A stretch of 64,000 bases of DNA from Tateyamaria sp. ANG-S1 (GTDB lineage: Bacteria > Pseudomonadota > Alphaproteobacteria > Rhodobacterales > Rhodobacteraceae): positions 62,001 through 126,000 of the forward strand of contig NZ_JWLL01000009.1 of assembly GCF_000814025.1 (NCBI RefSeq), given 5' to 3'. Below, in pieces: positions 27,359 to 35,326 of the stretch (position 1 is the stretch's first letter; each line of letters opens with the position of its first letter). The notes beneath the pieces are model-generated. The model did not search any database, had not been told where the DNA came from, and was given only the letters and a program-made list of their open reading frames with translations. The translations under genes were made by a program, and so were the position numbers.

Positions 27359-27766
27359 CTACGGTTTAAGGAACGGCATTCCTGCCGCTGCCATACTGCG
27401 TTGGCATTGTGGCTTGCGGGCGCTGAACGGGAAACTTCTGGTCTTAGCGCCTGCCCCGGAACTCACGGTATCGCCGATGAACACATCCGGGCTGGCCGTT
27501 TCAGCAACTCCGCCACAATTGATGCTGTCCCCCTTGCGCCCGGCTGGGGACCCATTCACAAAAACAGAAACCGATCCAGAGGATAGCGCCCGGCTATGCG
27601 TACGCGCATGACCTCTCACACAGGCATGAGAGGCAAAACTGTCCCCCTGCCGCATAAGGGGTTTTCCATTGACGAAGACGTCGGGGCTGCCTCCGGTGGC
27701 CGGTGTCGGAGGGAAATGGCAGCCATGGCCGGACCCGATATCGCCTTTGCGGTGTGCTGGGGGCAT
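27359..27766 (-). CDS. PAAR-like spike-tip protein
   Basis: 135 aa built from PAAR-type repeats: PPAHRKGDIGSGHGCHFPPTPATGGSPDVFVNGKPLMRQGDSFASHACVRG, then GSVSVFVNGSPAGRKGDSINCGGVAETASPDVFIGD. His and Cys residues (H22, C24, H25, H48, C50, C85) can supply the zinc site of PAAR tips (DUF4150/PAAR-like). Such proteins cap VgrG or eCIS spikes and carry cargo. No VgrG, Hcp or sheath gene occurs in this window, so it would have to act with a system encoded elsewhere. Followed by the DUF4123-like gene. Confidence 0.75.
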   Translation of the reverse strand: MPPAHRKGDIGSGHGCHFPPTPATGGSPDVFVNGKPLMRQGDSFASHACVRGHARTHSRALSSGSVSVFVNGSPAGRKGDSINCGGVAETASPDVFIGDTVSSGAGAKTRSFPFSARKPQCQRSMAAAGMPFLKP

Positions 27767-28167
27767 TCACATCTCCAATCTTGATCGTGTGAGGCTGGAC
27801 ATCTCAGATGGGTCACTTGCGGGACAGGGGCGTATAAGGGCTCAAATAGTGTCCTCGCTCAGAGGTACCGTGATGCGCACGATCCGGTCAGCCTGTACGA
27901 AATCACGCACCACTTCATCAAAAAGCTCCTGCACAAATACTTTTAACAAACACGCAAAGCGTGCCACGTCCGCATCTCCCTGACGAGTCGATTGCAGCTT
28001 GGAGGCGACCGTCGGCGTATCTTCGCGCGTGTGGGAACAGCGATGATCAAGCCAGCAACATGTAGGATCGCTGCCGCCCATCCCAGGCAGATCGCGCCAG
28101 GCAGCAGCAATGGATAGTGAAGGTCACCGGCCACGCGCAGGTGCCGCAGCAGGTCGGCAGGCTCACG
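27767..28167 (-). pseudogene. 401-base stretch with a possibly frameshifted small membrane-protein gene
   Basis: Reading on the minus strand directly past the TAG at 28168-28170, the same frame stays open to 27943 (74 codons) and includes a hydrophobic segment (PLLLPGAICLGWAAAILHVAGLIIAV). In another frame, 28081-27842 ends in a protein-like stretch (ARFACLLKVFVQELFDEVVRDFVQADRIVRITV). A frameshift near 28020-28050 would join them into one protein of about 100 aa. No clear start or ribosome site. Either a degraded gene or non-coding spacer. Confidence 0.35.
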
Positions 28168-29544
28168 CTATGAACCGTAGCTGTAGTACCTTCTCTTGCG
28201 CACGATCATCTTCGGCGCCTCGCGCCGGATGTTCATCTTGACCGTCCTGGTGGTTTCGCTCGTTCCGTCGAAAGCCAGATCTACCGGCAAAGGCACAAGG
28301 CAGTTTACCGTCTCGGATGCCACATGGGTGATAGGGGCAGGCATGGGATCATTGGCAGGCCAAGTCAAGTTGAACGGTGCCGATACCAGTTCTGTTTCGG
28401 GCAGGGTGAGTTCGCGGCATTTCTCGCCCGGGGCGCTGACCGTGACAGTCAGTTGTAAGAACAGGCGGGTGCCAGTAGCCTCTCGTGCGCCCAGATTGTC
28501 TCCATCGACATAACCCTTTTCTTGGAAGCGATAGGACCTTGGTCCGAGATCGACGCTAACGTCGAGCGTCCCTAGGTTGCCCGAGCCAGCTTCGGCCATA
28601 CGGAAACGGGTCGACGTGTTGTATGTGTCGGCTTTGAATTCATTAAAGATGCGGAGGTAGTTGCCCTCCGGGGAGTATGAGTTCACCTCCTCGTACTTGA
28701 AGTTGAGCGTATTGCCGAGTTCGTGAGTGGCTTCGAAGAACTCTTTGTCCGGAGTTGCCGCGAAAGGCTTGTTGGGGCGGGGATAAACGCTGTCATAACC
28801 CTGCGGCGCAGACTCGTCGAAGCTGGTGTTCACCGCTTCATCAAGGATATGCAGTGCGTCGGCCCAGTCGTCGGTCAGGCGAAGCTGTATCGATGTGTCG
28901 TGGCGTTTGCTCGCATCGTCGCGAAGCGCAACGCCGAACGTGACGACGATCGCGGTGACGACCTCTTCCTCTGGGTTTGTATTGATCTGTCTCTTACTGA
29001 ACGTGAAGGCATCTGAAATGCGGGCCGGATGATATGTTCCATCCAGTTGCGGCCGGGTCCCATACCAGACGAACGCATCGTCGACCCCGACCGTCTGGCT
29101 TGCGTCGGCCAGATCACCGGATGTGAAGAGCTTGGGCGCGTGCATCGGCCCGGTGAGCGCGCTGGTGTCGCAGCGCATATAGCGGGGATGGATGCGCCAG
29201 GCGGTGGCGTCGGCATCCGGGCCCTGATTTTCCAACTTTTCAATCTCGAGCCAGAAAAAGAAGTAGCGGTTACGGAAATAGCAGACCGAAACGTCCGAGA
29301 AGAGATCGTACGTGGACGGGATGACGATCTCTTTCCAGAAGGTCCAATCCATCGCCTTGAGGTACTGCGTTGGATCATCGAGATCCGCGATCAATGCGTA
29401 GTCCGCGTCGAGCTTGCGGTAGAAGAAGCGGCCCGGTTCCCACTGCGCGCGCGCAAGCAAATGATAGGTGGTCTCGCCCCCGCCCTTGCGGTCGACGAAC
29501 ATGCTGCAGAGCTTGAGATCGCAGCGGCTGGCAAGGCCGGCCAT
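28168..29544 (-). CDS. Tc toxin A-like protein, neuraminidase-like part (C-terminal piece of a split gene)
   Basis: 458 aa in the same frame as the upstream ORF, separated from it by TAG (29563-29565), five sense codons (AAVNT) and TAA (29545-29547). The start aligns with the TcA linker before the neuraminidase-like domain (AGLASRCDLKLCSMFVDRKGGG), followed by ARAQWEPGRFFYRKLDA and WTFWKEIVIPS...VSVCYFRNRYFFFWLEIEKLEN, matching the TcA pattern YYRRW...WTPWEKV...LVPVVYNGRLYLFW. It ends at RRYYSYGS without the pore-forming helices or TcB-binding C-terminus of insecticidal TcA proteins (about 2,500 aa). Could be a pseudogene half, an independently translated protein, or joined by readthrough. 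Confidence 0.7.
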   Translation of the reverse strand: MAGLASRCDLKLCSMFVDRKGGGETTYHLLARAQWEPGRFFYRKLDADYALIADLDDPTQYLKAMDWTFWKEIVIPSTYDLFSDVSVCYFRNRYFFFWLEIEKLENQGPDADATAWRIHPRYMRCDTSALTGPMHAPKLFTSGDLADASQTVGVDDAFVWYGTRPQLDGTYHPARISDAFTFSKRQINTNPEEEVVTAIVVTFGVALRDDASKRHDTSIQLRLTDDWADALHILDEAVNTSFDESAPQGYDSVYPRPNKPFAATPDKEFFEATHELGNTLNFKYEEVNSYSPEGNYLRIFNEFKADTYNTSTRFRMAEAGSGNLGTLDVSVDLGPRSYRFQEKGYVDGDNLGAREATGTRLFLQLTVTVSAPGEKCRELTLPETELVSAPFNLTWPANDPMPAPITHVASETVNCLVPLPVDLAFDGTSETTRTVKMNIRREAPKMIVRKRRYYSYGS

Positions 29545-29562
29545 TTAGGTGTTGACCGCCGC

Positions 29563-31587
29563 CTAGACTGCGTCTGTATCAACGCTCTTGCCAGAGACGG
29601 CCTGCAAAAGCTCATCGAATTCCGGCGATGTCACATAGCGCAGTTCAGGCTCGATATAGTTCTGCGGATAGAGGGCGAGCTTCTGATTGACCTCCCATTG
29701 GCGATAGTCCTGATCAAGCTCCCACTGCGCCTGCAGGGCGTCCCGATCATAAAAACCAATCTCCGGCTCCAATCCGCTGAGCGCACGACTGATGTAGAGT
29801 TGCAGGGAACTTGCCGCCTCGACAATCGGGCTGGTCGGGACCGCGCTGGTGACATCCACATCGAGCAGCAGGTGACGATAAAGCGCGTCGCGGTCCTTGA
29901 TTGTCTCCGTCAGGTCCAGATCGCCCGCGACTTTCGTTTTCATGTAAGCGGCAACGAGGGCGTCGCGTTTGAGTTCGGCAAAGGCGTGACGGTAAGCGGG
30001 CACCTGACTGCCATCATTGAACTGGGCGAGGCCTGCCTCGGCCGCGGTTGCAGCAGCCTGCCAATCGGCCGTCTCGCCCGCGTTCGCGACCGCTTTGAGG
30101 GCCAGCAAACCATCTGCGCTGACCGCCAGGTCCTCGGCAAGCCGGACATGGCGGACGATGGTTTCAAGCGTCTCGATATCCGTCGGGACGTGTTCGGGAC
30201 CGAGGATATCTTGAAGATAGAGGGTCATCTCTTCGGGGGCTGTGCCGAACAGGACAGCAAGAGTGTCGACCGCAGCGATGTGCCAGTCCGTCTGATCCGC
30301 ATCCTGCTGACCCTCGTTGACGAAGGCAAGGTACCCGCGCCAGGTCGCATCATTCGCCGCGCCGACCTGAAGGGCCGCGAACGCTTGCAAATGGAAGAGT
30401 TGATCGAGGCTGAGCGGTTGCAAATTCGCGCCAAAGGTGGCGGAAAGCCAGTGTTGCCTGTGACCCGCGATCCAGAGGTCAATATCACCCAAGCCAAAGG
30501 CTTCGATGACGCTAACGTATCGCTTGAGCCCTTCCATCCAGAAAAAACGCTGCCGATCATCACCGTCGTTCAACAGGATATCCAGCAGGTCTAGCGGGCT
30601 GGTCTGCGCCCAGCGCGTGAGCGGGTCGGCCCCCGCGGCAGTGAGACTGCGGCTAAGAGTGGCAATATGGGCCAGAACCGCCTGGACCTGATTATCGTGC
30701 AACCGCAAGAGCCGTGTCACAAGTTGTTCGCGGCGCGCCGAATTCTGGGGGTGTTCAAGATCTACGGACGCGGTCTTGAGCATGTCAGCAACCACCGTCT
30801 CGATCTGATCGACCGTAACGTTGGCGCGGAAGATACCTGACGGATGGAGGATATCGCCTCGCGCCTGCAAGTGCGCCAGCCAGGTCTCGGCCTCGATGAA
30901 AACGGGGCCGTGCCAATCCTGGAACTCGAAAAATGTTTCCGCGTGGATCGCCAGCGGTGCGCTTGCGGTCCCAAGGGCGTCGAGCCAGGCGCGGTCAGTG
31001 TCGCTCAGGTCGGGCACCGCACCAGCCTCGGTCGGGATCAGAATGGCGCAGAGCGTCGAAGGAGAAATCTCTACGCTGTCCATCCAGCGTGCGAGCGCGG
31101 CCAGTTGGTCGAGCGCGTCGCAGAGGCGGATGAGGTCTTCCGGGCTATCTACCTTCATCAGGACTGCCCGGCTCGGGTCTGTATCGGCACCCAGACAGGC
31201 AAGAAGCCGAAGGCCGTCCGCGATCGACCAACCGAAGAGACGGAAAACCGTGCGCAGGCGGTAGAGTGCGGCCAGCCCGTTCGCATCGACGCCATCCGAA
31301 AGGCTGAAGGTCGGATCGAGCGCATCGGTCAGGGCGTGCAGCTCTGCCGTGGTCAGGCCGAGCCCACGGCAGAGGACAGCTGCCAATGCCGGGTCGGTGA
31401 CGGGTGTCTCGCCCGCCGCAGTCCAAACCTGCATGGCAGCAGCATCATCGCCGAAGAGCGTGCGCAGGAACGAAACCTCGGTCTGTTCGAGCCCGGCAAT
31501 CACATCTTCATCCTGTGGGATTATCGCGCCAGTTTCGCACAACGAACTTTGCCGCACGCAAAACCGTCGCCCTATGGTTGAATGCAC
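29563..31587 (-). CDS. Tc toxin A-like protein, alpha-helical shell and ABC-toxin-N part (N-terminal piece of a split gene)
   Basis: 674 aa. Almost all-helical, like the VRP1/shell region of TcA (ELHALTDALD...GLAALYRLRTVFRLFGWSIADGLRLLACLG). The last 130 residues match the ABC-toxin N-terminal domain: LLDVDVTSAVPTSPIVEAASSLQLYISRAL, then WEVNQKLALYPQNYIEPELR, the hallmark of TcA just before the neuraminidase-like domain. Start is a GTG at 31587 with a weak ribosome site; a TGA about 15 codons upstream closes the frame, so roughly the first 300 residues of a full TcA are missing. First gene of the minus-strand operon, divergent from the cytosine-deaminase-like gene. Confidence 0.75.
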   Translation of the reverse strand: MHSTIGRRFCVRQSSLCETGAIIPQDEDVIAGLEQTEVSFLRTLFGDDAAAMQVWTAAGETPVTDPALAAVLCRGLGLTTAELHALTDALDPTFSLSDGVDANGLAALYRLRTVFRLFGWSIADGLRLLACLGADTDPSRAVLMKVDSPEDLIRLCDALDQLAALARWMDSVEISPSTLCAILIPTEAGAVPDLSDTDRAWLDALGTASAPLAIHAETFFEFQDWHGPVFIEAETWLAHLQARGDILHPSGIFRANVTVDQIETVVADMLKTASVDLEHPQNSARREQLVTRLLRLHDNQVQAVLAHIATLSRSLTAAGADPLTRWAQTSPLDLLDILLNDGDDRQRFFWMEGLKRYVSVIEAFGLGDIDLWIAGHRQHWLSATFGANLQPLSLDQLFHLQAFAALQVGAANDATWRGYLAFVNEGQQDADQTDWHIAAVDTLAVLFGTAPEEMTLYLQDILGPEHVPTDIETLETIVRHVRLAEDLAVSADGLLALKAVANAGETADWQAAATAAEAGLAQFNDGSQVPAYRHAFAELKRDALVAAYMKTKVAGDLDLTETIKDRDALYRHLLLDVDVTSAVPTSPIVEAASSLQLYISRALSGLEPEIGFYDRDALQAQWELDQDYRQWEVNQKLALYPQNYIEPELRYVTSPEFDELLQAVSGKSVDTDAV

Positions 31588-31666
31588 CGCAATAGCTGCC
31601 CGTTTCTTAGTCAGATGACGCTTTTCATGTCACGCAACGCAATCATACGAAGGACACAGAAAACTT

Positions 31667-31680
31667 TTACCATATGGTAA
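31667..31680. promoter_or_regulatory. 14-bp perfect palindrome upstream of the codA-like gene
   Basis: TTACCATATGGTAA, 11 nt before the AAGGAGA ribosome site (31689-31695) of the deaminase gene. The position and perfect symmetry suit a repressor operator overlapping the transcription start or leader. No regulator gene sits next to this operon. Confidence 0.55.
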
Positions 31681-31702
31681 GGGAATTGAAGGAGATGCCG
31701 CG

Positions 31703-32995
31703 TTGGACTTGATTTTAAGGCAGGCCCGTTTGCCGGATGGGCAAGGTCCTTTGGATATTGGGATCGTCGGAGACAAAGTCGCCGCGATTTCGCCTCACAT
31801 CAACGCCGAAGCTCGCGCGGAAATTGACGCCACGGGGCAGCTTGTCGCCCCGCCATTTACCGACCCGCACTTCCATATGGATGCCACGCTGAGCCTCGGC
31901 TTACCGCGATTGAACGTCTCGGGTACATTGCTGGAAGGCATAGCACTGTGGGGCGAGCTGAAACCATTGCTGACACCAGAAGCCGTAATGGAACGCGCCC
32001 TGCGATATTGCGATCTGGCGGTGTCTCAAGGTCTGTTATCAATCCGCACCCATGTCGACGTTTGCGACGACAGGCTGACCGCCGTTGAGGCGCTTATCGA
32101 AGTGCGCAAAACCGTTGCCCCCTATATCGATCTGCAACTCGTGGCCTTTCCGCAAGATGGCCTGTTTCGGACAGCCAATTCTGAGAAGAACCTGTTGCGC
32201 GCGCTTGATATGGGCGTCGACGTAGTGGGGGGTATCCCACATTTCGAACGTACCATGTCTGACGGCACGCGCTCCGTCCTGCGGTTGTGCGAAATCGCGG
32301 CTGACCGTGGTCTCATGGTGGATATTCATTGCGACGAAAGCGATGATCCAATGTCACGCCATGTGGAAACACTTGCCGCAGAGACGACGCGCCTGGGTCT
32401 TGGCGGGCGCGTCTCTGCCAGCCATGTCACTGCAATGCATTCCTATGACAATTATTACGCCAGCAAGCTGATACCGCTCATCGCTGAAAGTGAGATGAAC
32501 GTGATCCCAAATCCGCTGATCAACATCACCCTTCAAGGCAGGTCAGACACCTACCCCCGCCGCCGTGGGTTAACCCGCGTGCGAGAGTTGCGGGCGGCAG
32601 GCGTGAACGTGGCCTTTGGCCAGGACTGCACGATGGACCCGTGGTACTCGCTTGGCTCGGCTGACATGCTAGACGTGGCGCATATGGGGGTTCATGCGGT
32701 TCCTATGACCTCTCGCGAGGCGATGGAATGGGCCTTCACTTCCGTAACGGTCAACGGTGCGCGCGCCATGGGTCTGCCCGATCCCACAATCCGCGAGGGC
32801 GGCCCCGCCAACATGGTTGTTCTTCAAGCCCGCGATCCCATTGAAGCCGTCCGCCTGCGGGCGACACGCCTCGCTGTCATCAAACATGGAAAAGTCATTG
32901 CCCGCACGGAACCTCGGGTCGCGCATCTCGACCTCCCAAACCGTGCAGAAACCCTTGATCCGGCCGATTATGCGCCGACGGCCAAAGATCCATAA
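31703..32995 (+). CDS. codA: Cytosine deaminase-like amidohydrolase
   Basis: 430 aa cytosolic metal-dependent hydrolase, colinear with E. coli CodA. Metal/catalytic residues visible: HxH in DPHFHMDATLS, His and Glu in DIHCDESDD, SHVTAMHSYDN (His), and the catalytic Asp in AFGQDCTMDPWYSLG. The Asp that follows the catalytic Asp in E. coli (GHDD) is Cys here, and the preceding His is Gln, so substrate preference may differ (cytosine, isoguanine-like or another pyrimidine). Start is TTG 31703, 7 nt after AAGGAGA. First gene of an operon with a BMP-type importer and an amidase. Confidence 0.88.
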   Translation: MDLILRQARLPDGQGPLDIGIVGDKVAAISPHINAEARAEIDATGQLVAPPFTDPHFHMDATLSLGLPRLNVSGTLLEGIALWGELKPLLTPEAVMERALRYCDLAVSQGLLSIRTHVDVCDDRLTAVEALIEVRKTVAPYIDLQLVAFPQDGLFRTANSEKNLLRALDMGVDVVGGIPHFERTMSDGTRSVLRLCEIAADRGLMVDIHCDESDDPMSRHVETLAAETTRLGLGGRVSASHVTAMHSYDNYYASKLIPLIAESEMNVIPNPLINITLQGRSDTYPRRRGLTRVRELRAAGVNVAFGQDCTMDPWYSLGSADMLDVAHMGVHAVPMTSREAMEWAFTSVTVNGARAMGLPDPTIREGGPANMVVLQARDPIEAVRLRATRLAVIKHGKVIARTEPRVAHLDLPNRAETLDPADYAPTAKDP

Positions 32996-33025
32996 TACGC
33001 TGCGACTTAAACGAAAGGACTTACT

Positions 33026-34009
33026 ATGACGTTTACATCCAACCGCCGTCAGCTTCTGATCGGTGCCGCTGCGACACTGGCCTTGCCCGCATACATCCGG
33101 CGCGCCAACGCCCAAAGCGCAGTTCGTATCGCAGGTGTGCACAATTCTCCGGTCGAAAACGCATGGAACAGCCGCATCCACCTGGCGTTTCAGGAAGCCG
33201 CTGCATCCGGCCTGATCACATATGAGTTTTCTGAAGGCGTTGCGCCAACCGACTACCCGCGTGCAATGCGTGAATACGCCGAAAGCGGCGTGGATCTGGT
33301 CTGGGGCGAATCCTATGCGGTTGAGCGCGAGGCGCGCGAAGTGGCTGCAGACTACCCCGACACGGCGTTTTTGATGGGGTCCTCTGGCGGACCGGAAGGC
33401 GACAATTTTGGCGTGTTTGGCACCCGCAATCACGAGGCCGCATACCTCGCCGGCATGTTGGCAGGCACAATGTCGGAGTCGAATGTCTTCGGCTCGGTCG
33501 GAGGCTTCCCGATCCCAGAGGTGAACTTGCTGATCAATGCGTTCCGCGCGGGCGTCACGGAAGTGAACCCCGACGCGACCTTCCTCAATGCGTTCCTCGG
33601 TGCGTGGTTCGATCCGGCCCGCGCGAAAGAGGCCGCCTTGGCCCAGATCGACGCAGGCGCCGATATTCTTTTCGGCGAACGGATCGGCACGGCCGACGCC
33701 GCCGAAGAACGCGGCGTGAAGGCGATTGGCTCGCTCATCGACTATACGCCGCGGTATCCCGGCACGGTGTTTGCCAACGCGATCTGGAACTACGGCCCAA
33801 CCATCGAAGCAATCGTGGCTGATGTTCAGGCGGGTAAGCCAGTGGGACGCGACTATACGGAGTACTCATTCATGGCCTATGGCGGCAATGAACTGATCTA
33901 TGTCGCCGAGGACGTCCCGGCCGACGCCATTGCACCCATGGAAGCGCGTCAGGCACAGATCAAGTCCGGCGAATGGGACGTGCCGATCAACAACGACGAG
34001 CCGGCCTAA
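33026..34009 (+). CDS. BMP-family ABC transporter substrate-binding protein (nucleobase/nucleoside type)
   Basis: 327 aa periplasmic protein with a twin-arginine-like leader (NRRQLLIGAAATLALPAYIRRANAQ). The BMP/PnrA fold is visible in VRIAGVHNSPVENAWNSRIHLAF, VDLVWGESYAVE, GVFGTRNHEAAYLAGMLAGTMSESNVFGSVGGFPIPEVN and NAFRAGVTEVNPDATFLNAFLG. Family members bind purine or pyrimidine nucleosides or bases. AAAGGA precedes ATG 33026. Cognate to the downstream ATPase and two permeases; co-operonic with the deaminase, so a pyrimidine is the likely ligand. Confidence 0.92.
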   Translation: MTFTSNRRQLLIGAAATLALPAYIRRANAQSAVRIAGVHNSPVENAWNSRIHLAFQEAAASGLITYEFSEGVAPTDYPRAMREYAESGVDLVWGESYAVEREAREVAADYPDTAFLMGSSGGPEGDNFGVFGTRNHEAAYLAGMLAGTMSESNVFGSVGGFPIPEVNLLINAFRAGVTEVNPDATFLNAFLGAWFDPARAKEAALAQIDAGADILFGERIGTADAAEERGVKAIGSLIDYTPRYPGTVFANAIWNYGPTIEAIVADVQAGKPVGRDYTEYSFMAYGGNELIYVAEDVPADAIAPMEARQAQIKSGEWDVPINNDEPA

Positions 34010-34012
34010 CAC

Positions 34013-35326
34013 TTGGACGCCACGGCCCTCGCAAATGCCATCGCCCAGGGGCATACGACTGCTTCGCAAGTGATGGATGCCACACTCGCCTGCGCCGACG
34101 CGCAGGCGGGCTTGGGCGCCGTGGCCCGACTGCTTCCCCGCGACAAGATCCCTGCCGGGATTGACGGCCCGTTCGGCGGAGTGCCCATGCTGGCCAAGGA
34201 TCTGGGGTCCCACGCGCAAGGCCTTGCACCTTCTGCCGGGTCAGAGGCGATGCGCGCGCGCATCACCGATCCGCCCGAGGATAGCGATTTTTTCAAGGGT
34301 CTTCGGTCGCAGGGGCTAATCCCCGTTGGTCTGAGCACAACGCCAGAATTCGGATTTGCGCTGAGTTCCGAACCTACTAACCAGCCCCCTGCCCTGAACC
34401 CTTTTGACATAAACCTATCGCCCGGTGGCTCCTCAGGCGGAGCTGCCGCCGCCGTCGCAGCCGGTATCGTCGCCATTGCACATGCAACGGATGCGGCGGG
34501 GTCCATCCGGGTGCCCGCCGCGTGCTGTGGCCTTTGGGGGCTCAAGCCATCGCGCGGGGCGACACCCATGGGACCTGACTTTGGCAATTATCTGATGGGT
34601 ATCGTCGGCGAAGGTGTCCTCGCGCGGTCCCTGCGCGACATCGCTGCTGCCTTTGCACCATTTCTGCCGCAAGGCACAGCGCCAAAGCGCCCCCGGATCG
34701 CGCTAGCGATACCGGAACGCTGCAACACCCTTCAAGCCGACGCAGCACGTCAGGCGGCTGAGCTTTTTAAAGCAGCGGGTGCGATTGTCATACGCCAACC
34801 CGCCCCAGATGACCTTGGGCGACAGGCCCAGACAATCGCAGGCCAAATCCTTGCCGTATCGCTGGCAGAGTGGCTGGACGCGCTTGGGATCACGGATGAT
34901 GAGGTCTCTCTCCTCTCTGCGGCCAATGCCACCTTGGGTCGCGCCATAACCGGTCCGCAAATCTTTGCCCTCAGCCGCCGCATTCAGCAGATCAGCCATG
35001 CCGCGCTATCGTTGTTTGCAGATGTCGACGCGATCCTTATGCCCATCCTGTCAGGCCCCCCGCCGCCATTGGGCGCATTCCCAACCGATCACGCAGATGT
35101 GGCAGGGCACCTTGCAAAGATGGAAGCGCTGGCACCAAACGCAGCATTTGCCAACATCGCTGGCCTGCCCGCGCTCGCCATCCCTCTGCCCACGTGCGGG
35201 CCCACGCCCACAGCCGTGCAGTTGATGGGACCGCGAGGGTCTGACGCCATGCTGCTTGCACTTGCGGCAAAGATCACGCCGCCGCCCATCGCCTATCCAG
35301 CGCCAATCGCAGGGATGCCGCAATGA
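34013..35326 (+). CDS. Amidase signature family protein
   Basis: 437 aa amidase with the Ser-cisSer-Lys triad: Lys in GVPMLAKDLGSHAQG, the cis-Ser in the glycine/serine-rich PGGSSGGAAAAVAAGI and the nucleophile in DAAGSIRVPAACCGLWGLKPSRG. Start is TTG 34013, 3 nt after the BMP protein stop; the 3' end overlaps the ATPase gene by 4 nt. Cytosolic. Its place between the binding protein and ATPase of a nucleobase-type importer suggests it hydrolyses an amide or ureido bond in the imported compound or its product; exact substrate unknown. Confidence 0.9.
   Translation: MDATALANAIAQGHTTASQVMDATLACADAQAGLGAVARLLPRDKIPAGIDGPFGGVPMLAKDLGSHAQGLAPSAGSEAMRARITDPPEDSDFFKGLRSQGLIPVGLSTTPEFGFALSSEPTNQPPALNPFDINLSPGGSSGGAAAAVAAGIVAIAHATDAAGSIRVPAACCGLWGLKPSRGATPMGPDFGNYLMGIVGEGVLARSLRDIAAAFAPFLPQGTAPKRPRIALAIPERCNTLQADAARQAAELFKAAGAIVIRQPAPDDLGRQAQTIAGQILAVSLAEWLDALGITDDEVSLLSAANATLGRAITGPQIFALSRRIQQISHAALSLFADVDAILMPILSGPPPPLGAFPTDHADVAGHLAKMEALAPNAAFANIAGLPALAIPLPTCGPTPTAVQLMGPRGSDAMLLALAAKITPPPIAYPAPIAGMPQ

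Noticed and set aside
29545-29565. Programmed stop-codon readthrough or recoding in the TcA-like gene
   Set aside because: Two different stops (TAG and TAA) six codons apart and no downstream recoding structure recognised; kept only as an alternative to mutation or split subunits.
29029-30594. Open frame of about 521 codons on the plus strand
   Set aside because: Antisense to the TcA-like gene, which shows recognisable ABC-toxin-N and neuraminidase-like motifs; no domain or ribosome site on the plus strand.
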